Source of the DNA: Gemmatimonadota bacterium | GTDB lineage: Bacteria > Gemmatimonadota > Gemmatimonadetes > Gemmatimonadales > GWC2-71-9 | NCBI GenBank assembly: GCA_016704275.1 | Contig: JADJAK010000001.1 | Span: forward strand, 372,001-436,000 | Reading direction: 5' to 3' | Length of the DNA: 64,000 nt | Translations under genes and position numbers: made by a program | The notes under the pieces: model-generated | What the model saw: only the letters and a program-made list of their open reading frames with translations | Databases searched by the model: none | Told to the model about the DNA's origin: nothing | Shown here: one piece after another, positions 1 to 9,825 of the stretch | Position numbering within the stretch: the first letter of the stretch is position 1 | Layout of the letters: each line of letters opens with the position of its first letter

Positions 1-90
1 GGCGTGACGGGTGAAATAGCCACTGTCCTTGGCCACCATCTCCGCCGCCCAGTGACGGTTGAACTCCAGCATCTTGTCGAACGCTTCCAT
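1..90 (-). CDS. Beta-carbonic anhydrase, N-terminal fragment (cut by window edge)
   Basis: Only the first 30 codons lie in the window; the gene continues past base 1. The visible peptide starts MEAFDKMLEFNRHWAAEM and goes on with VAKDSGYFTRHA. This resembles the N-terminal helix of beta-class carbonic anhydrases (N-R-x-W-A, then a D-x-x-Y/F-F block), which interconvert CO2 and bicarbonate with zinc. The zinc ligands are outside the window. Its ATG lies 17 bases after the stop of the SulP transporter on the same strand, and SulP-carbonic anhydrase pairs are a known arrangement for inorganic carbon uptake. The family call rests on a short segment plus context. Confidence 0.7.
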   Translation of the reverse strand, partial: MEAFDKMLEFNRHWAAEMVAKDSGYFTRHA

Positions 91-107
91 GGTCGCTGCT
101 CCTGAGG

Positions 108-1703
108 TCAGTGCGAGTGGGCGGGTGTGCTGCGGACTTCCGGCAACCCGACCAGGCGATAGTCGATGCCCTGGGCCGCGGCCGTCGCGTGGAAGTCCTG
201 CAACAGCTCGGCGATGTCGTAGTCCACGCGCTGCGCGCGACGGCCGTCGATTTCCAGACGACTCCCCGGCGGCACGCGCTGGAGGAATTCCGAGAGGCTG
301 GCCTTGGCGAGGAAGGTCACCTGATCCGGGAGCACATACCGCGTCAGCACCGCGCCATCGATCGAGATCTGGCGAAGCGCCGGCGCCTTGGCATGCGCGC
401 GCAGGATGAAGAAGGCACCCACCGCCAGGCCGATGGCGATCCCCACCAGCAAGTCGGTGAAGAGAATCGCGATCACCGTGACCGCCAGCGGAATGAAGTG
501 CTCACGGCCCGTCGCCCACGCCGCGCGGAAGAGCCGCGGGTGCGCCAGCTTGTAGCCGGTGTAGACGAGAATGGTTGCGAGCGCCGCCAACGGAATGCGG
601 CTCAGCAACCCCGGGATCGCCATCACGGCGATCAGCAGCAGCATCGAGTGCGCAATCGCCGAACGCTTTGTCTTGCCGCCGGCGTCGATGTTTGCCGAGG
701 AGCGCACGATGACGCCGGTGACCGGCAGCCCACCGAGCAGCCCGCTGAGCGTATTGCCGACGCCCTGAGCAATGAGCTCCTTGTTCGGCGGGGACTGCCG
801 CTTCAACGGGTCGATCTTGTCGGTTGCTTCCATCGAGAGCAGCGTCTCGAGCGACGCCACGATGGCGATGGTCACTGCCACCCGCCAGATCGCCGGATTG
901 CTGATCGCGGCCCACTGCGGGAAGCTGAATTGTCCGGCGAGTTCACCGAACGACGGCAGCTGTACCAGGTGCGACGCCCCCAGCACGAGGGGCGAGCCGA
1001 GCATCCCGAGCAGGGTGTTGATGCCGAGGCCCGCGAGGACGACCGCCAACGGGCCGGGGAAGAAGGTCCACGCCTTCAGCGCGGGGCGCTCCCAGAGCAG
1101 CAGCAGGGCGAGCGAAACGACGGCGATGAGCACCGCCCCCCATTCCAGCAGCTGAGGAATTTCAAGCAGCGCACTCAGCGTCGTCTGGTTATTGGCCTGC
1201 CGGAAGCTCTCGTCACCCATGGCATCGGCATCGTAGCCGACGGCGTGCGGCACCTGCTTCAGGATCAGGATGATGCCGATCGCCGCCAGCATCCCCTTGA
1301 TGACCGAGGAGGGGAAGTAGTAGGAGATCACTCCAGCCCCGATCAGGCCGAGTCCGACCTGAATGGCGCCGGCGATCACCACGGCGAGCAGGAAGGGCTC
1401 GAAGCCGCCGAGGGTGCCGATGGCCGAGAGGACGATCGCGGTGAGGCCGGCGGCTGGCCCGCTGACCATCAGCTGGGACCCGGAGAGCGGGGCCACCACC
1501 AGGCCGCCGAGGACACCGGCGATGATGCCGGCGAAGAGCGGGGCCCCGGATGCCAGGGCGACGCCGAGGCAGAGCGGGAGGGCCACCAGGAAGACGACGA
1601 CGGCGGCGCCGAGGTCGTCCTTGAGCCAATTCGGATGGGGTGGGGGGGAGGCGACTGCATCGGAGGCAGTCGCGGCGGCGGTCGTGGCGTGAGGAGGCGT
1701 CAT
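108..1703 (-). CDS. SulP-family anion (probably bicarbonate) transporter
   Basis: A 531-residue inner-membrane protein of the SulP/SLC26 family. After a short hydrophilic N-terminus it has the SulP entry motif (WLKDDLGAAVVVFLVALPLC, about residues 26-45), many hydrophobic helices up to about residue 435, and a C-terminal cytosolic part of about 90 residues that looks like a reduced STAS domain (SRLEIDGRRAQRVDYDIAEL). SulP proteins carry sulfate, bicarbonate or other anions. The carbonic anhydrase start 17 bases downstream favours bicarbonate, but the substrate cannot be read from the sequence. The gene follows the ribbon-helix-helix gene by 51 bases and may share its transcript. Confidence 0.9.
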   Translation of the reverse strand: MTPPHATTAAATASDAVASPPPHPNWLKDDLGAAVVVFLVALPLCLGVALASGAPLFAGIIAGVLGGLVVAPLSGSQLMVSGPAAGLTAIVLSAIGTLGGFEPFLLAVVIAGAIQVGLGLIGAGVISYYFPSSVIKGMLAAIGIILILKQVPHAVGYDADAMGDESFRQANNQTTLSALLEIPQLLEWGAVLIAVVSLALLLLWERPALKAWTFFPGPLAVVLAGLGINTLLGMLGSPLVLGASHLVQLPSFGELAGQFSFPQWAAISNPAIWRVAVTIAIVASLETLLSMEATDKIDPLKRQSPPNKELIAQGVGNTLSGLLGGLPVTGVIVRSSANIDAGGKTKRSAIAHSMLLLIAVMAIPGLLSRIPLAALATILVYTGYKLAHPRLFRAAWATGREHFIPLAVTVIAILFTDLLVGIAIGLAVGAFFILRAHAKAPALRQISIDGAVLTRYVLPDQVTFLAKASLSEFLQRVPPGSRLEIDGRRAQRVDYDIAELLQDFHATAAAQGIDYRLVGLPEVRSTPAHSH

Positions 1704-1754
1704 GATCGTCGTCCTGAAATGCGGGTCGGTCAGTGTCTGAGCGAACCCTCCATG

Positions 1755-1943
1755 CTAATCACGATTGTTTTCCTCGGAAATCGGGGAAACTACGGGGACG
1801 GGGCGCCCCGAAGTGGCGAGCGCCTGACGCAGGAGAAACTCGATCTGTCCATTGAGCGAGCGCAGGTCGTCCGCGGCCCACCGCTGGAGGGCGGCGTGCA
1901 GGCTCGGGTCGAGCCGGACGAGGAATGACTTGCGCTCGCTCAT
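1755..1943 (-). CDS. Ribbon-helix-helix (Arc-type) DNA-binding protein
   Basis: A 62-residue protein beginning MSERKSFLVRLDPSLHAALQ. The pattern K-S-F-L-V-R-L-D-P as a short strand, followed by two helices (LHAALQRWAADDLRSLNG, then QIEFLLRQALATSG), is that of an Arc/MetJ-type ribbon-helix-helix domain, which binds DNA as a dimer with the strand in the major groove. It starts 11 bases after the stop of the SPFH gene, so the two are co-transcribed. I infer that it may autoregulate this operon through the TGATATCA-type repeats upstream of the SPFH gene. The DNA-binding fold call is firm; the target is inferred. Confidence 0.85.
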   Translation of the reverse strand: MSERKSFLVRLDPSLHAALQRWAADDLRSLNGQIEFLLRQALATSGRPVPVVSPISEENNRD

Positions 1944-1954
1944 GGAGAGGCGGC

Positions 1955-2821
1955 CTAGTAGAGCGAGCCGGTGTTGACCACGGGGTGCATCGGCTGTTCG
2001 GCGCAGAGCGTCACCAGGAGGTTCGACACCATCGCCGCCTTCCGCTCCGGATCGAGCGTCACGACCGAGCGCTCCTCGAGGAGGCGAAGCGCCATGTCCA
2101 CCATCGAGACGGCGCCTTCGACAATCTTCTCGCGCGCCGCGATGACGGCACTCGCCTGCTGGCGGCGCAGCATCGCGCCGGCAATCTCCGGGGCGTAGGC
2201 GAGGTGCGTCAGGCGTGCCTCGAGCACCTTCATCCCCGCCTTGGCGAGCCGATTCTGGACCTCCGCCGCCAGCTGCTCGGCGATGTCCGCCGCGTTGTGG
2301 CTCAGCGAGATCGTGTCGGGCTTGTGGGCATCGTACGGGTACTGCGTCGCCAGCGTTCGCACGGCCGACTCGCTTTGCACCCGGACATAGTCTTCGTAGT
2401 TCTCGACCTCAAAGAGCGCCTCGGCCGTGTCCACGACCTGCCAGACCACCACCGCGCCGATCTCGATCGGATTCGAGTCGAGGTCGTTCACCTTGAGCTT
2501 CGCCGTCTCGAAATTATGGATCCGCAGCGAGATCGCCTTCTTCCCCATGAAGGGGTTCACCCACCAGAGACCGGGCGCCTTGATGGTCCCCTTGTAGTCG
2601 CCGAAGAGGGTGAGGACGCGGCCCTGGTTGGGCTGGACCGAGAGGAGGCCGCACCAGAGGACCAGCATGACCACCAGCCCTGCGGCGCCGAGGAGCGCCA
2701 GCGGGGCGTCTTCCTGTCGGGCACCGGAGATCACGAGGGCGCCGGCGGCGAAGCTGCCGGCCGTCAGGAGGAGGAGAGCGAGGATGCCGTTCAGGGCCTT
2801 GCGCGGAATTTCACGAATCAT
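1955..2821 (-). CDS. SPFH-domain (stomatin/prohibitin-like) membrane protein
   Basis: 288 residues. Two hydrophobic segments at about residues 10-29 and 41-60 anchor the protein. They are followed by an SPFH domain containing VQPNQGRVLTLFGDYKGT, WWVNPF and LRIHNFETAKLKVNDLDSNP, then helices rich in A, E and R (AKAGMKVLEARLTHLAYAPE, QASAVIAAREKIVEGA) typical of slipin/flotillin scaffolds. SPFH proteins form large membrane rings that organise lipids and proteases. The gene heads an SPFH-RHH unit that may extend into the SulP transporter. It is divergent from the VanZ-like gene, with 39 bases between the starts. Confidence 0.88.
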   Translation of the reverse strand: MIREIPRKALNGILALLLLTAGSFAAGALVISGARQEDAPLALLGAAGLVVMLVLWCGLLSVQPNQGRVLTLFGDYKGTIKAPGLWWVNPFMGKKAISLRIHNFETAKLKVNDLDSNPIEIGAVVVWQVVDTAEALFEVENYEDYVRVQSESAVRTLATQYPYDAHKPDTISLSHNAADIAEQLAAEVQNRLAKAGMKVLEARLTHLAYAPEIAGAMLRRQQASAVIAAREKIVEGAVSMVDMALRLLEERSVVTLDPERKAAMVSNLLVTLCAEQPMHPVVNTGSLY

Positions 2822-2839
2822 GGAGCCATCCAGTTAGGG

Positions 2840-2858
2840 TGACACCAATATGATATCA
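2840..2858. promoter_or_regulatory. Putative operator: two TGATATCA-type half-sites 11 bases apart
   Basis: The 39-base gap between the divergent SPFH and VanZ-like genes contains TGACACCA at 2840-2847 and TGATATCA at 2851-2858, the second a perfect palindrome. Repetition at 11-base spacing, about one helical turn, fits binding of stacked ribbon-helix-helix dimers. The only obvious candidate regulator here is the 62-residue RHH protein encoded two genes downstream. The motif is visible; its function is inferred. Confidence 0.45.
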
Positions 2859-2860
2859 CA

Positions 2861-4057
2861 TTGATTTCGCGTTCCGCAAGGGGGCGCGTTGCTCCCCCCT
2901 CCCGACCCGCCGATATTCCCGGCTTGTCGCACCCCTCCGTCGCCACCGGCCGCCGTCTTGGCGGGCTCTTCCTCGGTTACCTCGCCGTGGTGGTCGCCGT
3001 GATCACGCTGGCGCCGTTTCAGTTCGCCGTGCCGGCGCACTTCACCGCCGCGCTGATCGTGACCGATGGCGGGTGGGCCACGGACGTCATCCTGAACATC
3101 GTGCTCTTCGTCCCGCTCGGGGTGCTCTGGCACCGTTCCCGGGGCGGATCGGCGGGCGCGGCCCTGCTGTTCGGACTGGCGTTGGGCGCTGCCATCGAGA
3201 CGGCCCAGCTCTTCCTCGCGCCCCGCTACACCACCCTGAGCGACCTGCTCGCGAACGGCGGCGGAGCCGGGATCGGCGCGGCGATTTCCGCCGCCCTGTC
3301 GCGCCGCGTCGCCAGCACCACGCTGGTGACCCGGCTCTGGCTGGATCAGCCGATGATGGGGCTGGTCTACCTGCTCTGGCCGCTGGCGTGGCTTATCGGC
3401 CTGAGCAGCGGCAGCGCCCCCGACCGACTCTGGATGCTGGCTCCGATCGGCGCGGCCGGTGCGCTCGCCATCACGGCCGTGGCCACCGTGGGCCGAGACG
3501 CCCGCGCCAACGCCGCGCTGCCGGTCCTCATGACGACCATCTGGATGATGGTTGCCGCCGTCCCCGCGGTCCGCGTTGCGCCACGGCTCGCCGGCCTCGG
3601 CATCGGGGTGGCACTCGCGGTCGCCCTGCTCGGTGGACCACTCTGGAATGCGGCACTCCGGCGGGAACGGCGCCTCGAGCCGCAGGTCGTGCGCGCGCTC
3701 CTGCCACTCCTCGCCGTGCTGCTCGTCGGGGTCTCGCTGCACGCCGGATCGGTCGCGGTCACTGGCGGCGGTGAAGCCGCCCGCGAGTCACTGCTGCGTG
3801 TCATTGCGCAGGCCGCGGCGTTCACGCTGCTCGGCTATCTCGTCGCGGAATCGCGTGGTCGTCGCCGGGAGCCGTTGCGGCGGTTGATCGCGTGGCCCCT
3901 CGTTGCCGCCATCATCATGGCGGTGGTGCTTGAGTTTGCCGTCACGCCCTGGCACTCGTTGGTCCGCGTCGGCGCCGTGATCCTCGCGACCGCCGTCGGG
4001 GCAACGCTCTACGACGCCCAACGCGCCCACATCCTCACGCTGCTCGGGCTCCGCTGA
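2861..4057 (+). CDS. VanZ-like integral membrane protein
   Basis: 398 residues from a TTG start; a second in-frame TTG at 2924 would remove 21 poorly hydrophobic residues and is a good alternative start. Residues 33-150 match the VanZ-like fold: a first helix (GLFLGYLAVVVAVITLAPF), then LNIVLFVPLGVLWHR, ALGAAIETAQLFLAPRYTT and LSDLLANGGGAGIGA. The remainder is further hydrophobic helices without a domain I can name. VanZ proteins confer low-level teicoplanin resistance in enterococci, but most VanZ-like proteins have unknown roles. The next gene starts immediately after the stop (TGA then ATG), so the pair is co-translated. Confidence 0.8.
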   Translation: MISRSARGRVAPPSRPADIPGLSHPSVATGRRLGGLFLGYLAVVVAVITLAPFQFAVPAHFTAALIVTDGGWATDVILNIVLFVPLGVLWHRSRGGSAGAALLFGLALGAAIETAQLFLAPRYTTLSDLLANGGGAGIGAAISAALSRRVASTTLVTRLWLDQPMMGLVYLLWPLAWLIGLSSGSAPDRLWMLAPIGAAGALAITAVATVGRDARANAALPVLMTTIWMMVAAVPAVRVAPRLAGLGIGVALAVALLGGPLWNAALRRERRLEPQVVRALLPLLAVLLVGVSLHAGSVAVTGGGEAARESLLRVIAQAAAFTLLGYLVAESRGRRREPLRRLIAWPLVAAIIMAVVLEFAVTPWHSLVRVGAVILATAVGATLYDAQRAHILTLLGLR

Positions 4058-5791
4058 ATGCGCGCTCCATCGGGGTTGGCGCTCGTCGCGCTGCTTCTCC
4101 TTGGTGGGTGCCTCGCTGAGCCGACCCTGCCGACGGGCGGTGCCGGACCGACTGTCGCCATCGATGTCGTGGCGCGCGGCGAGACCAACACGAGCTTCCT
4201 CTCCGCGTGGGCCGCGACACCAAGCCGGGCCTGGTTTGGCGGGCAGGGCGGGGTCGTCCTTGGGTGGGACGGCCAGCGCTATCAGGCGGAGACTGTCGGG
4301 GTCACCGAGACGATCGCCGGGCTGTGGGGGGCCGACGTCGATCACCTCCTTGCCGTCGGCGATGGTGGCTCGGTGCTTCGCCGGGAGAACGGTGCGTGGT
4401 CGGTCGACACGACCATCGCGGGCGTCCAGTTGTTGGGCCTGTGGGGCCTCGATCGCACTCGTTACTGGATCGTCGGGACTGGCGGCTACATCGCGCGGCA
4501 CACCGCGACCGGGTGGCAGCAGATGGCGGCCCCCACGAGCACCGAACTCTGGAGCATCTGGGGGCGCACTGACGAGTCGTTGGTGGCGGTGGGCAACAAC
4601 GGCACCATTGTCGAGTGCTGCATCAACGGCGCGTGGCAGCAGGTGGCGACCCCGACCTCGCAGCCGCTCTTCGGCGTCGCGGGGGATGGTGCGGGGCGAA
4701 TGGTGGCGGTGGGCGCGTCGGGGACCATTCTCCTGCGCGATGGCACGGGTGTCTGGCGGCAGGTGGCGTCGCCGACGCCGGTGACCCTCTTCAGGGTGCA
4801 GGCGATCGGGAATGCCGATTTCACGATTGTCGGGGACGGCGGCCGCATCCTTCGCGGCAACGGGGAGCAGTGGTCGCTCGCGTCGGTGAGCGGGCCGGGA
4901 GAAAATTTGCGTGCGGTCGCGACGGCGGGCGGGCGGCAATTCGCGGCGGGCTGGTTTGGTGAGGTGCTGGATGACCGCGACGGGTGGCAGCTGCAACACA
5001 CCGGCGCCGTGCTCTTCGGGGTCCATGTCGCGGCGGACGGCCGCGGCCTGGCGGTCGGCCTCGGTGGATTGGCCTACGCCCGCGAGGCCGGCGCGTGGCA
5101 GCGCATCACGCTGCCCACGGCGACGTCGCTCTACGGTGTCGACGGACCGAACGCGTCGCAGCTGCTGGTGGTCGGCGACAGTGGGACGATTCTCCGTCGA
5201 GACGGCGCGACGTGGCAGCGGGAGTCGTCACCGTTCGGCGGCCTGTTGCGGAGTGTCTGGTGGGGTCCGGGTGGGCGCGCGATGATCGTTGGTGCGCAGG
5301 GGACCGCGCTGGCGTCTGATGGCGCGGGATGGCGGTCCACCACGACCGGTACGTCGGGTTTCCTGCGCCACGTCTGGGGTCGCGAGTGGGTGGATCTCTG
5401 GGCCGTGGGTGACAGTGGCACGGTGTTGCGCTGGAATGGCTCCCAATGGCATCGCCTCGAGACGCCGGTGCGCAGCCTGTTGCGCGGCGTCTGGGGGCGC
5501 ACGTCACGCGACGTCTGGGTGGCGGGTGAGGAAGGCGTGGTCCTTCATTGGAATGGATCGCGCTGGGCGCAGTTGCCAGCGCCGACGCCCGGTGCGTTGC
5601 GCGCCATCCGCGGTGATGATGCCGACATCTGGGTCGTCGGTGAGGCGGGCGGGGCGTGGCGTTGGGATGGGCAGCGGTGGAGCGCCTTCTCGGTTGGGAT
5701 CCCGGGGCTGCTCATCGGTATCGGCGGGGGTGATGGCCGACCGTTGGTCGCCGTCGGGGAGCTTGCGGTGATCGCCGAAGGGCGACGTTAG
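4058..5791 (+). CDS. Lipoprotein made of about 14 beta-propeller-type repeats
   Basis: 577 residues. A signal peptide ends in a lipobox (LLLLGGCLAEP, Cys at about residue 18), so the protein is probably lipid-anchored. The rest is about 14 copies of a roughly 38-residue unit of the form L-x-G-V-W-G-x(4)D-x-W-A-V-G-D-x-G-T-V-L-R-x-(D/N)G-x-x-W. Examples are DLWAVGDSGTVLRWNGSQWH and QLLVVGDSGTILRRDGATWQ. This is a WD40/BNR-like propeller pattern, and fourteen units would suit two seven-bladed propellers. No enzymatic motif is visible. The gene lies directly behind the VanZ-like gene and its stop overlaps the convergent apbE stop. Confidence 0.75.
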   Translation: MRAPSGLALVALLLLGGCLAEPTLPTGGAGPTVAIDVVARGETNTSFLSAWAATPSRAWFGGQGGVVLGWDGQRYQAETVGVTETIAGLWGADVDHLLAVGDGGSVLRRENGAWSVDTTIAGVQLLGLWGLDRTRYWIVGTGGYIARHTATGWQQMAAPTSTELWSIWGRTDESLVAVGNNGTIVECCINGAWQQVATPTSQPLFGVAGDGAGRMVAVGASGTILLRDGTGVWRQVASPTPVTLFRVQAIGNADFTIVGDGGRILRGNGEQWSLASVSGPGENLRAVATAGGRQFAAGWFGEVLDDRDGWQLQHTGAVLFGVHVAADGRGLAVGLGGLAYAREAGAWQRITLPTATSLYGVDGPNASQLLVVGDSGTILRRDGATWQRESSPFGGLLRSVWWGPGGRAMIVGAQGTALASDGAGWRSTTTGTSGFLRHVWGREWVDLWAVGDSGTVLRWNGSQWHRLETPVRSLLRGVWGRTSRDVWVAGEEGVVLHWNGSRWAQLPAPTPGALRAIRGDDADIWVVGEAGGAWRWDGQRWSAFSVGIPGLLIGIGGGDGRPLVAVGELAVIAEGRR

Positions 5792-6702
5792 CGACGCACC
5801 ACCACGGTGCCGCCGAGTCGGCGGGCAAGCGCGCGGCCGTGGGTGGGGCCGAGCACGGTGATGGTGGTCGACAGGGCATCGGCGGTGGCGGGATCGGGGT
5901 GCAGCACGGTGGTCTCGAATGCTGTCGTGAGTGGTCGGCCACTGCGGGGGTCGATCACATGCGAATACGTCACGCCGTCGATCACCACGTGCTGTGCGGA
6001 TGGTCCCGAGGTGGCAATGGCGACGTCGTGGAGGACGAGCGTCGAGTCGCCATGCGGCGTGGACACGGCAACCTCCCATCCCTCGCGGCCGGGCGGTGCC
6101 GCGCCGAGCAGCAGATCGCCGCCGGCCTCGAGGAGCATCGCGTGGACACCGTGCGCACGGAGAATGGTGCGCGCTTCGCCGAGGATCCACCCCTTGGCAA
6201 TCCCGCCGAGATCGATGCGCATGCCGGGGCGACCGATGCGGACCCGGCGGTGCACTGAGTCGAGCGCGATCAGTCGCCAGCCAGTGGCGCGTCGGGCGCG
6301 GCGGACCGCGGAGTCGAGTGGCGCGACGCCGGTGCGACGGGCCTCGCGCCAGAGTGTCACCAGCGGCCCGACGGTTGGGTCGAAGGCGCCGCCGCTCGCG
6401 CGGCTCATGGCGATGGCCCGGGCCAGGACCTCGAGCAGCTCGGCCGACACTGGCCGCCACGCGCCCGGGTGGTCGGTCAGCTGGCGGACTTCGCTGGTCG
6501 GGCGCCAGTCGCTGAGGATCTGCTCCAGGGCCGCGATGCGGCCGAAGGCGGCGCGGGCTGCGGTATCGGCTGTGGCCTGGTCGGCATGGAGGACCAGGCG
6601 GACCTCCATCCCGAGATGCAATTGGCGATACTCGTGGCCTCCCCCCTGTGCAACGGCGGGCGCCCCGTGCAATTTCAAGATCGCGGTCAGGATGATCGCC
6701 AT
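5788..6702 (-). CDS. apbE: FAD:protein FMN transferase (ApbE family)
   Basis: 304 residues from the ATG at 6702, chosen because a GGGAG-type ribosome site precedes it and a signal peptide (MAIILTAILKLHGAPAVA) follows. Earlier ATGs at 6720 and 6732 leave almost no room for the divergent gene starting at 6738. ApbE enzymes attach FMN from FAD to Thr/Ser of extracytoplasmic flavoproteins. Conserved blocks are visible: ILSDWRPTSEV, DPTVGPLVTLW, DLGGIAKGWIL, LLEAGGDLLLG, and YSHVIDPRSGRPL followed by ADALSTTITVLG. No obvious flavinylated target protein is encoded in the window. Confidence 0.9.
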   Translation of the reverse strand: MAIILTAILKLHGAPAVAQGGGHEYRQLHLGMEVRLVLHADQATADTAARAAFGRIAALEQILSDWRPTSEVRQLTDHPGAWRPVSAELLEVLARAIAMSRASGGAFDPTVGPLVTLWREARRTGVAPLDSAVRRARRATGWRLIALDSVHRRVRIGRPGMRIDLGGIAKGWILGEARTILRAHGVHAMLLEAGGDLLLGAAPPGREGWEVAVSTPHGDSTLVLHDVAIATSGPSAQHVVIDGVTYSHVIDPRSGRPLTTAFETTVLHPDPATADALSTTITVLGPTHGRALARRLGGTVVVRR

Positions 6703-6737
6703 CCCGACTCTCCCTCGCATCCTCGCGTGCATATCTG

Positions 6738-7537
6738 ATGAAGCTACCATCGTTCGTGGCATGCGGCGCGTGCGTCCTGCTGGCCGCACTGCCCGTGGCG
6801 GCACAGGCGCCACTCCGTCCGTACACCGATTCCATTCCCGGTTCGCTGGTCACTTTCGAGATGGTCCCGGTGAGTGGCGGTGAGGTGCTCGTGCCCGGCC
6901 CGAACGGTCCGCAGAAGGTGACGGTGCCCGCGTTCTGGATCGGGCGCACCGAAGTGACCTGGGATGCGTTCGACATCTTCGCCTTCCGCCTCGACATCGC
7001 GCGCGCCGAACGGAACAACATCGATGCCACTACGCGGCCGTCACGGCCCTACGGGGCGCCCGACCACGGCTTCGGCCATGCCGGGTACGCCGCGCTGTCG
7101 ATGACCTATTTCACGGCGGTCCGTTACACCGAGTGGTTGAGCCAGAAGACCGGCCACCGCTACGCGCTGGCGACCGACGCCCAGTGGCTGCGTGCCGCGG
7201 AGCTCGCGCTCGGCAAGGGGCCACTGACCCCGGCCCGGGTGCAGCAACTCGCGTGGGTGGCCGAGAACGCCGATGCCGGGACGCATCCGGTGGCCACGCG
7301 TGCCGCCGATGCGCTCGGGCTCTATGACCTGCTCGGCAACGCCGGTGAATGGGTCACCGGCGCGGACGGCACCCCGGTCTTGCGCGGCGGCACCTGGCGC
7401 CAAGCCGCGAGCGTGGTGCTCGGTCGGCCGCGCGACCTGCAGGCCCCCAGCTGGAACTCGACCGATCCGCAGATTCCCAAGAGTCGTTGGTGGTTGTCCG
7501 ATGGCACCTTTGTAGGCTTCCGCATCGTGAGGATCCC

Positions 7538-7541
<4 letters not shown>
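6738..7541 (+). CDS. FGE/SUMF1-fold secreted protein, probably not a formylglycine enzyme
   Basis: 267 residues with a signal peptide ending near AAQA (residue 23). The mature part has the formylglycine-generating-enzyme-like fold: FEMVPVSGG, FWIGRTEVTWDAFDIF, TEWLSQKTGHRYALATDAQW, LGNAGEWVTG, and a final WLSDGTFVGFRIV. Genuine FGE enzymes need active-site cysteines. The only cysteines here are in the signal peptide, so a binding or structural role is more likely. Its stop overlaps the next GTG start by 4 bases, linking it to the oxidoreductase and isomerase downstream. It starts 35 bases from the divergent apbE start. Confidence 0.8.
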
Positions 7542-8842
<1,301 letters not shown>

Positions 8843-8843
8843 G

Positions 8844-9758
8844 ATGGAACGTCGAAGCTTCGTCGCCGCCGGCGTCGCGGCAGGGGCCGCGGCGCTGACC
8901 GTGGGGCAGCCCCTCGCGGCGAGCATTCGGGGAGCCGATCCGGTGTTCTCGGTGAAGTTCGCGCCGCACTTCGGGATGTTCGCCGGCAATGCCGGCGACG
9001 ACGTGGTCGCTCAGTTGCGCTGGATGCACGAGCGCGGCTTCCGGGCGCTGGAGGACAACGGGATGCGCGGCCGCCCCGTCGAGGAGCAGGAGCGGATCGG
9101 TCGCGAAATGGCGAAGCTCGGGATGACGATGGGGGTATTCGTCCTCAATCCGGGCACCGCCTTCGGCAAGATCACCTTCGCCGGCGGCGATGAGGGATTC
9201 ACCGAATCCTTCCTCGCCGATGTGCGCGCCTCGATCGAGGTCGCGAAGCGCGTCAACGCCAAGTGGATCACGGTGGTGATGGGCGAGGTGGCCCCGCGGC
9301 TGGAGTTCGAATACCAGACGGCCAATGGCGTCGAGGTCCTCCGGAAGGCGGCGGCATTGCTTGAACCGCACGGCCTGATCATGGTGCTCGAGCCGCTCAA
9401 CCGGCGCGACCATCCGTCGCTCTTCCTGACGCGGGTCCCGCAGGCGTACCAGATCTGCCGCGCGGTGAACTCGCCGTCCTGCAAGATCCTCTTCGACATC
9501 TACCATCAGCAGATCACCGAGGGAAACCTGATTCCCAACTTCGATCGCGCCTGGTCCGAGGTGGCCTACGTGCAAATCGGTGACAACCCCGGCCGGCGCG
9601 AACCCGGCACGGGAGAGATCAACTATGCGCGGATCTTTGCCCACCTGAAGGCCAAGGGCTACACCGGTGTGCTCGGCATGGAGCACGGGAATGCCAAGCC
9701 GGGGAAGGAAGGGGAGCTGGCGGTGGTTGAGGCGTACCGGAAGGTGGAGCCTAAGTAA
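8844..9758 (+). CDS. TIM-barrel sugar isomerase/epimerase, hydroxypyruvate-isomerase-like
   Basis: 304 residues from the ATG one base after the upstream stop. The leader ERRSFVAAGVAAGAAALTVG is again twin-arginine-like, suggesting co-export with the Gfo/Idh/MocA partner. The body matches AP-endonuclease-2-type TIM barrels of the hydroxypyruvate isomerase group: FAPHFGMFAG, HERGFRALEDNGMRGR, MVLEPLNRRDHPS, KILFDIYHQQITEGN, VQIGDNPGRREPGTGEINY and GVLGMEHG. The Glu, Asp and His residues in these blocks are the usual metal ligands. It is the last gene of the three-gene operon; a hairpin-forming repeat follows. Confidence 0.88.
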   Translation: MERRSFVAAGVAAGAAALTVGQPLAASIRGADPVFSVKFAPHFGMFAGNAGDDVVAQLRWMHERGFRALEDNGMRGRPVEEQERIGREMAKLGMTMGVFVLNPGTAFGKITFAGGDEGFTESFLADVRASIEVAKRVNAKWITVVMGEVAPRLEFEYQTANGVEVLRKAAALLEPHGLIMVLEPLNRRDHPSLFLTRVPQAYQICRAVNSPSCKILFDIYHQQITEGNLIPNFDRAWSEVAYVQIGDNPGRREPGTGEINYARIFAHLKAKGYTGVLGMEHGNAKPGKEGELAVVEAYRKVEPK

Positions 9759-9766
9759 GCGAGTAG

Positions 9767-9821
9767 CGAACGGCGATCGGCGAACAGCGATTGCCGTTCG
9801 CTGATCGCTGATCGCCGTTCG
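9767..9821. repeat. Quasi-palindromic repeat between convergent genes
   Basis: A perfect 12-base inverted repeat (CGAACGGCGATC at 9767-9778, GATCGCCGTTCG at 9810-9821) encloses further short copies of CGAACAGCGAT and CTGATCG. It lies between the isomerase stop and the convergent exporter stop and could act as a bidirectional terminator, though no T-run follows. It resembles the other short-unit palindromes at gene ends in this window but has its own unit. Confidence 0.7.
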
Positions 9822-9825
9822 ACCA

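Noticed and set aside
111..1928. 605-codon open frame on the plus strand opposite SulP and the RHH gene
   Set aside because: Composition is Arg/Gly/Asp/Glu/His rich with no domain. It is the antisense shadow of clearly coding minus-strand genes, as expected in a GC-rich genome.
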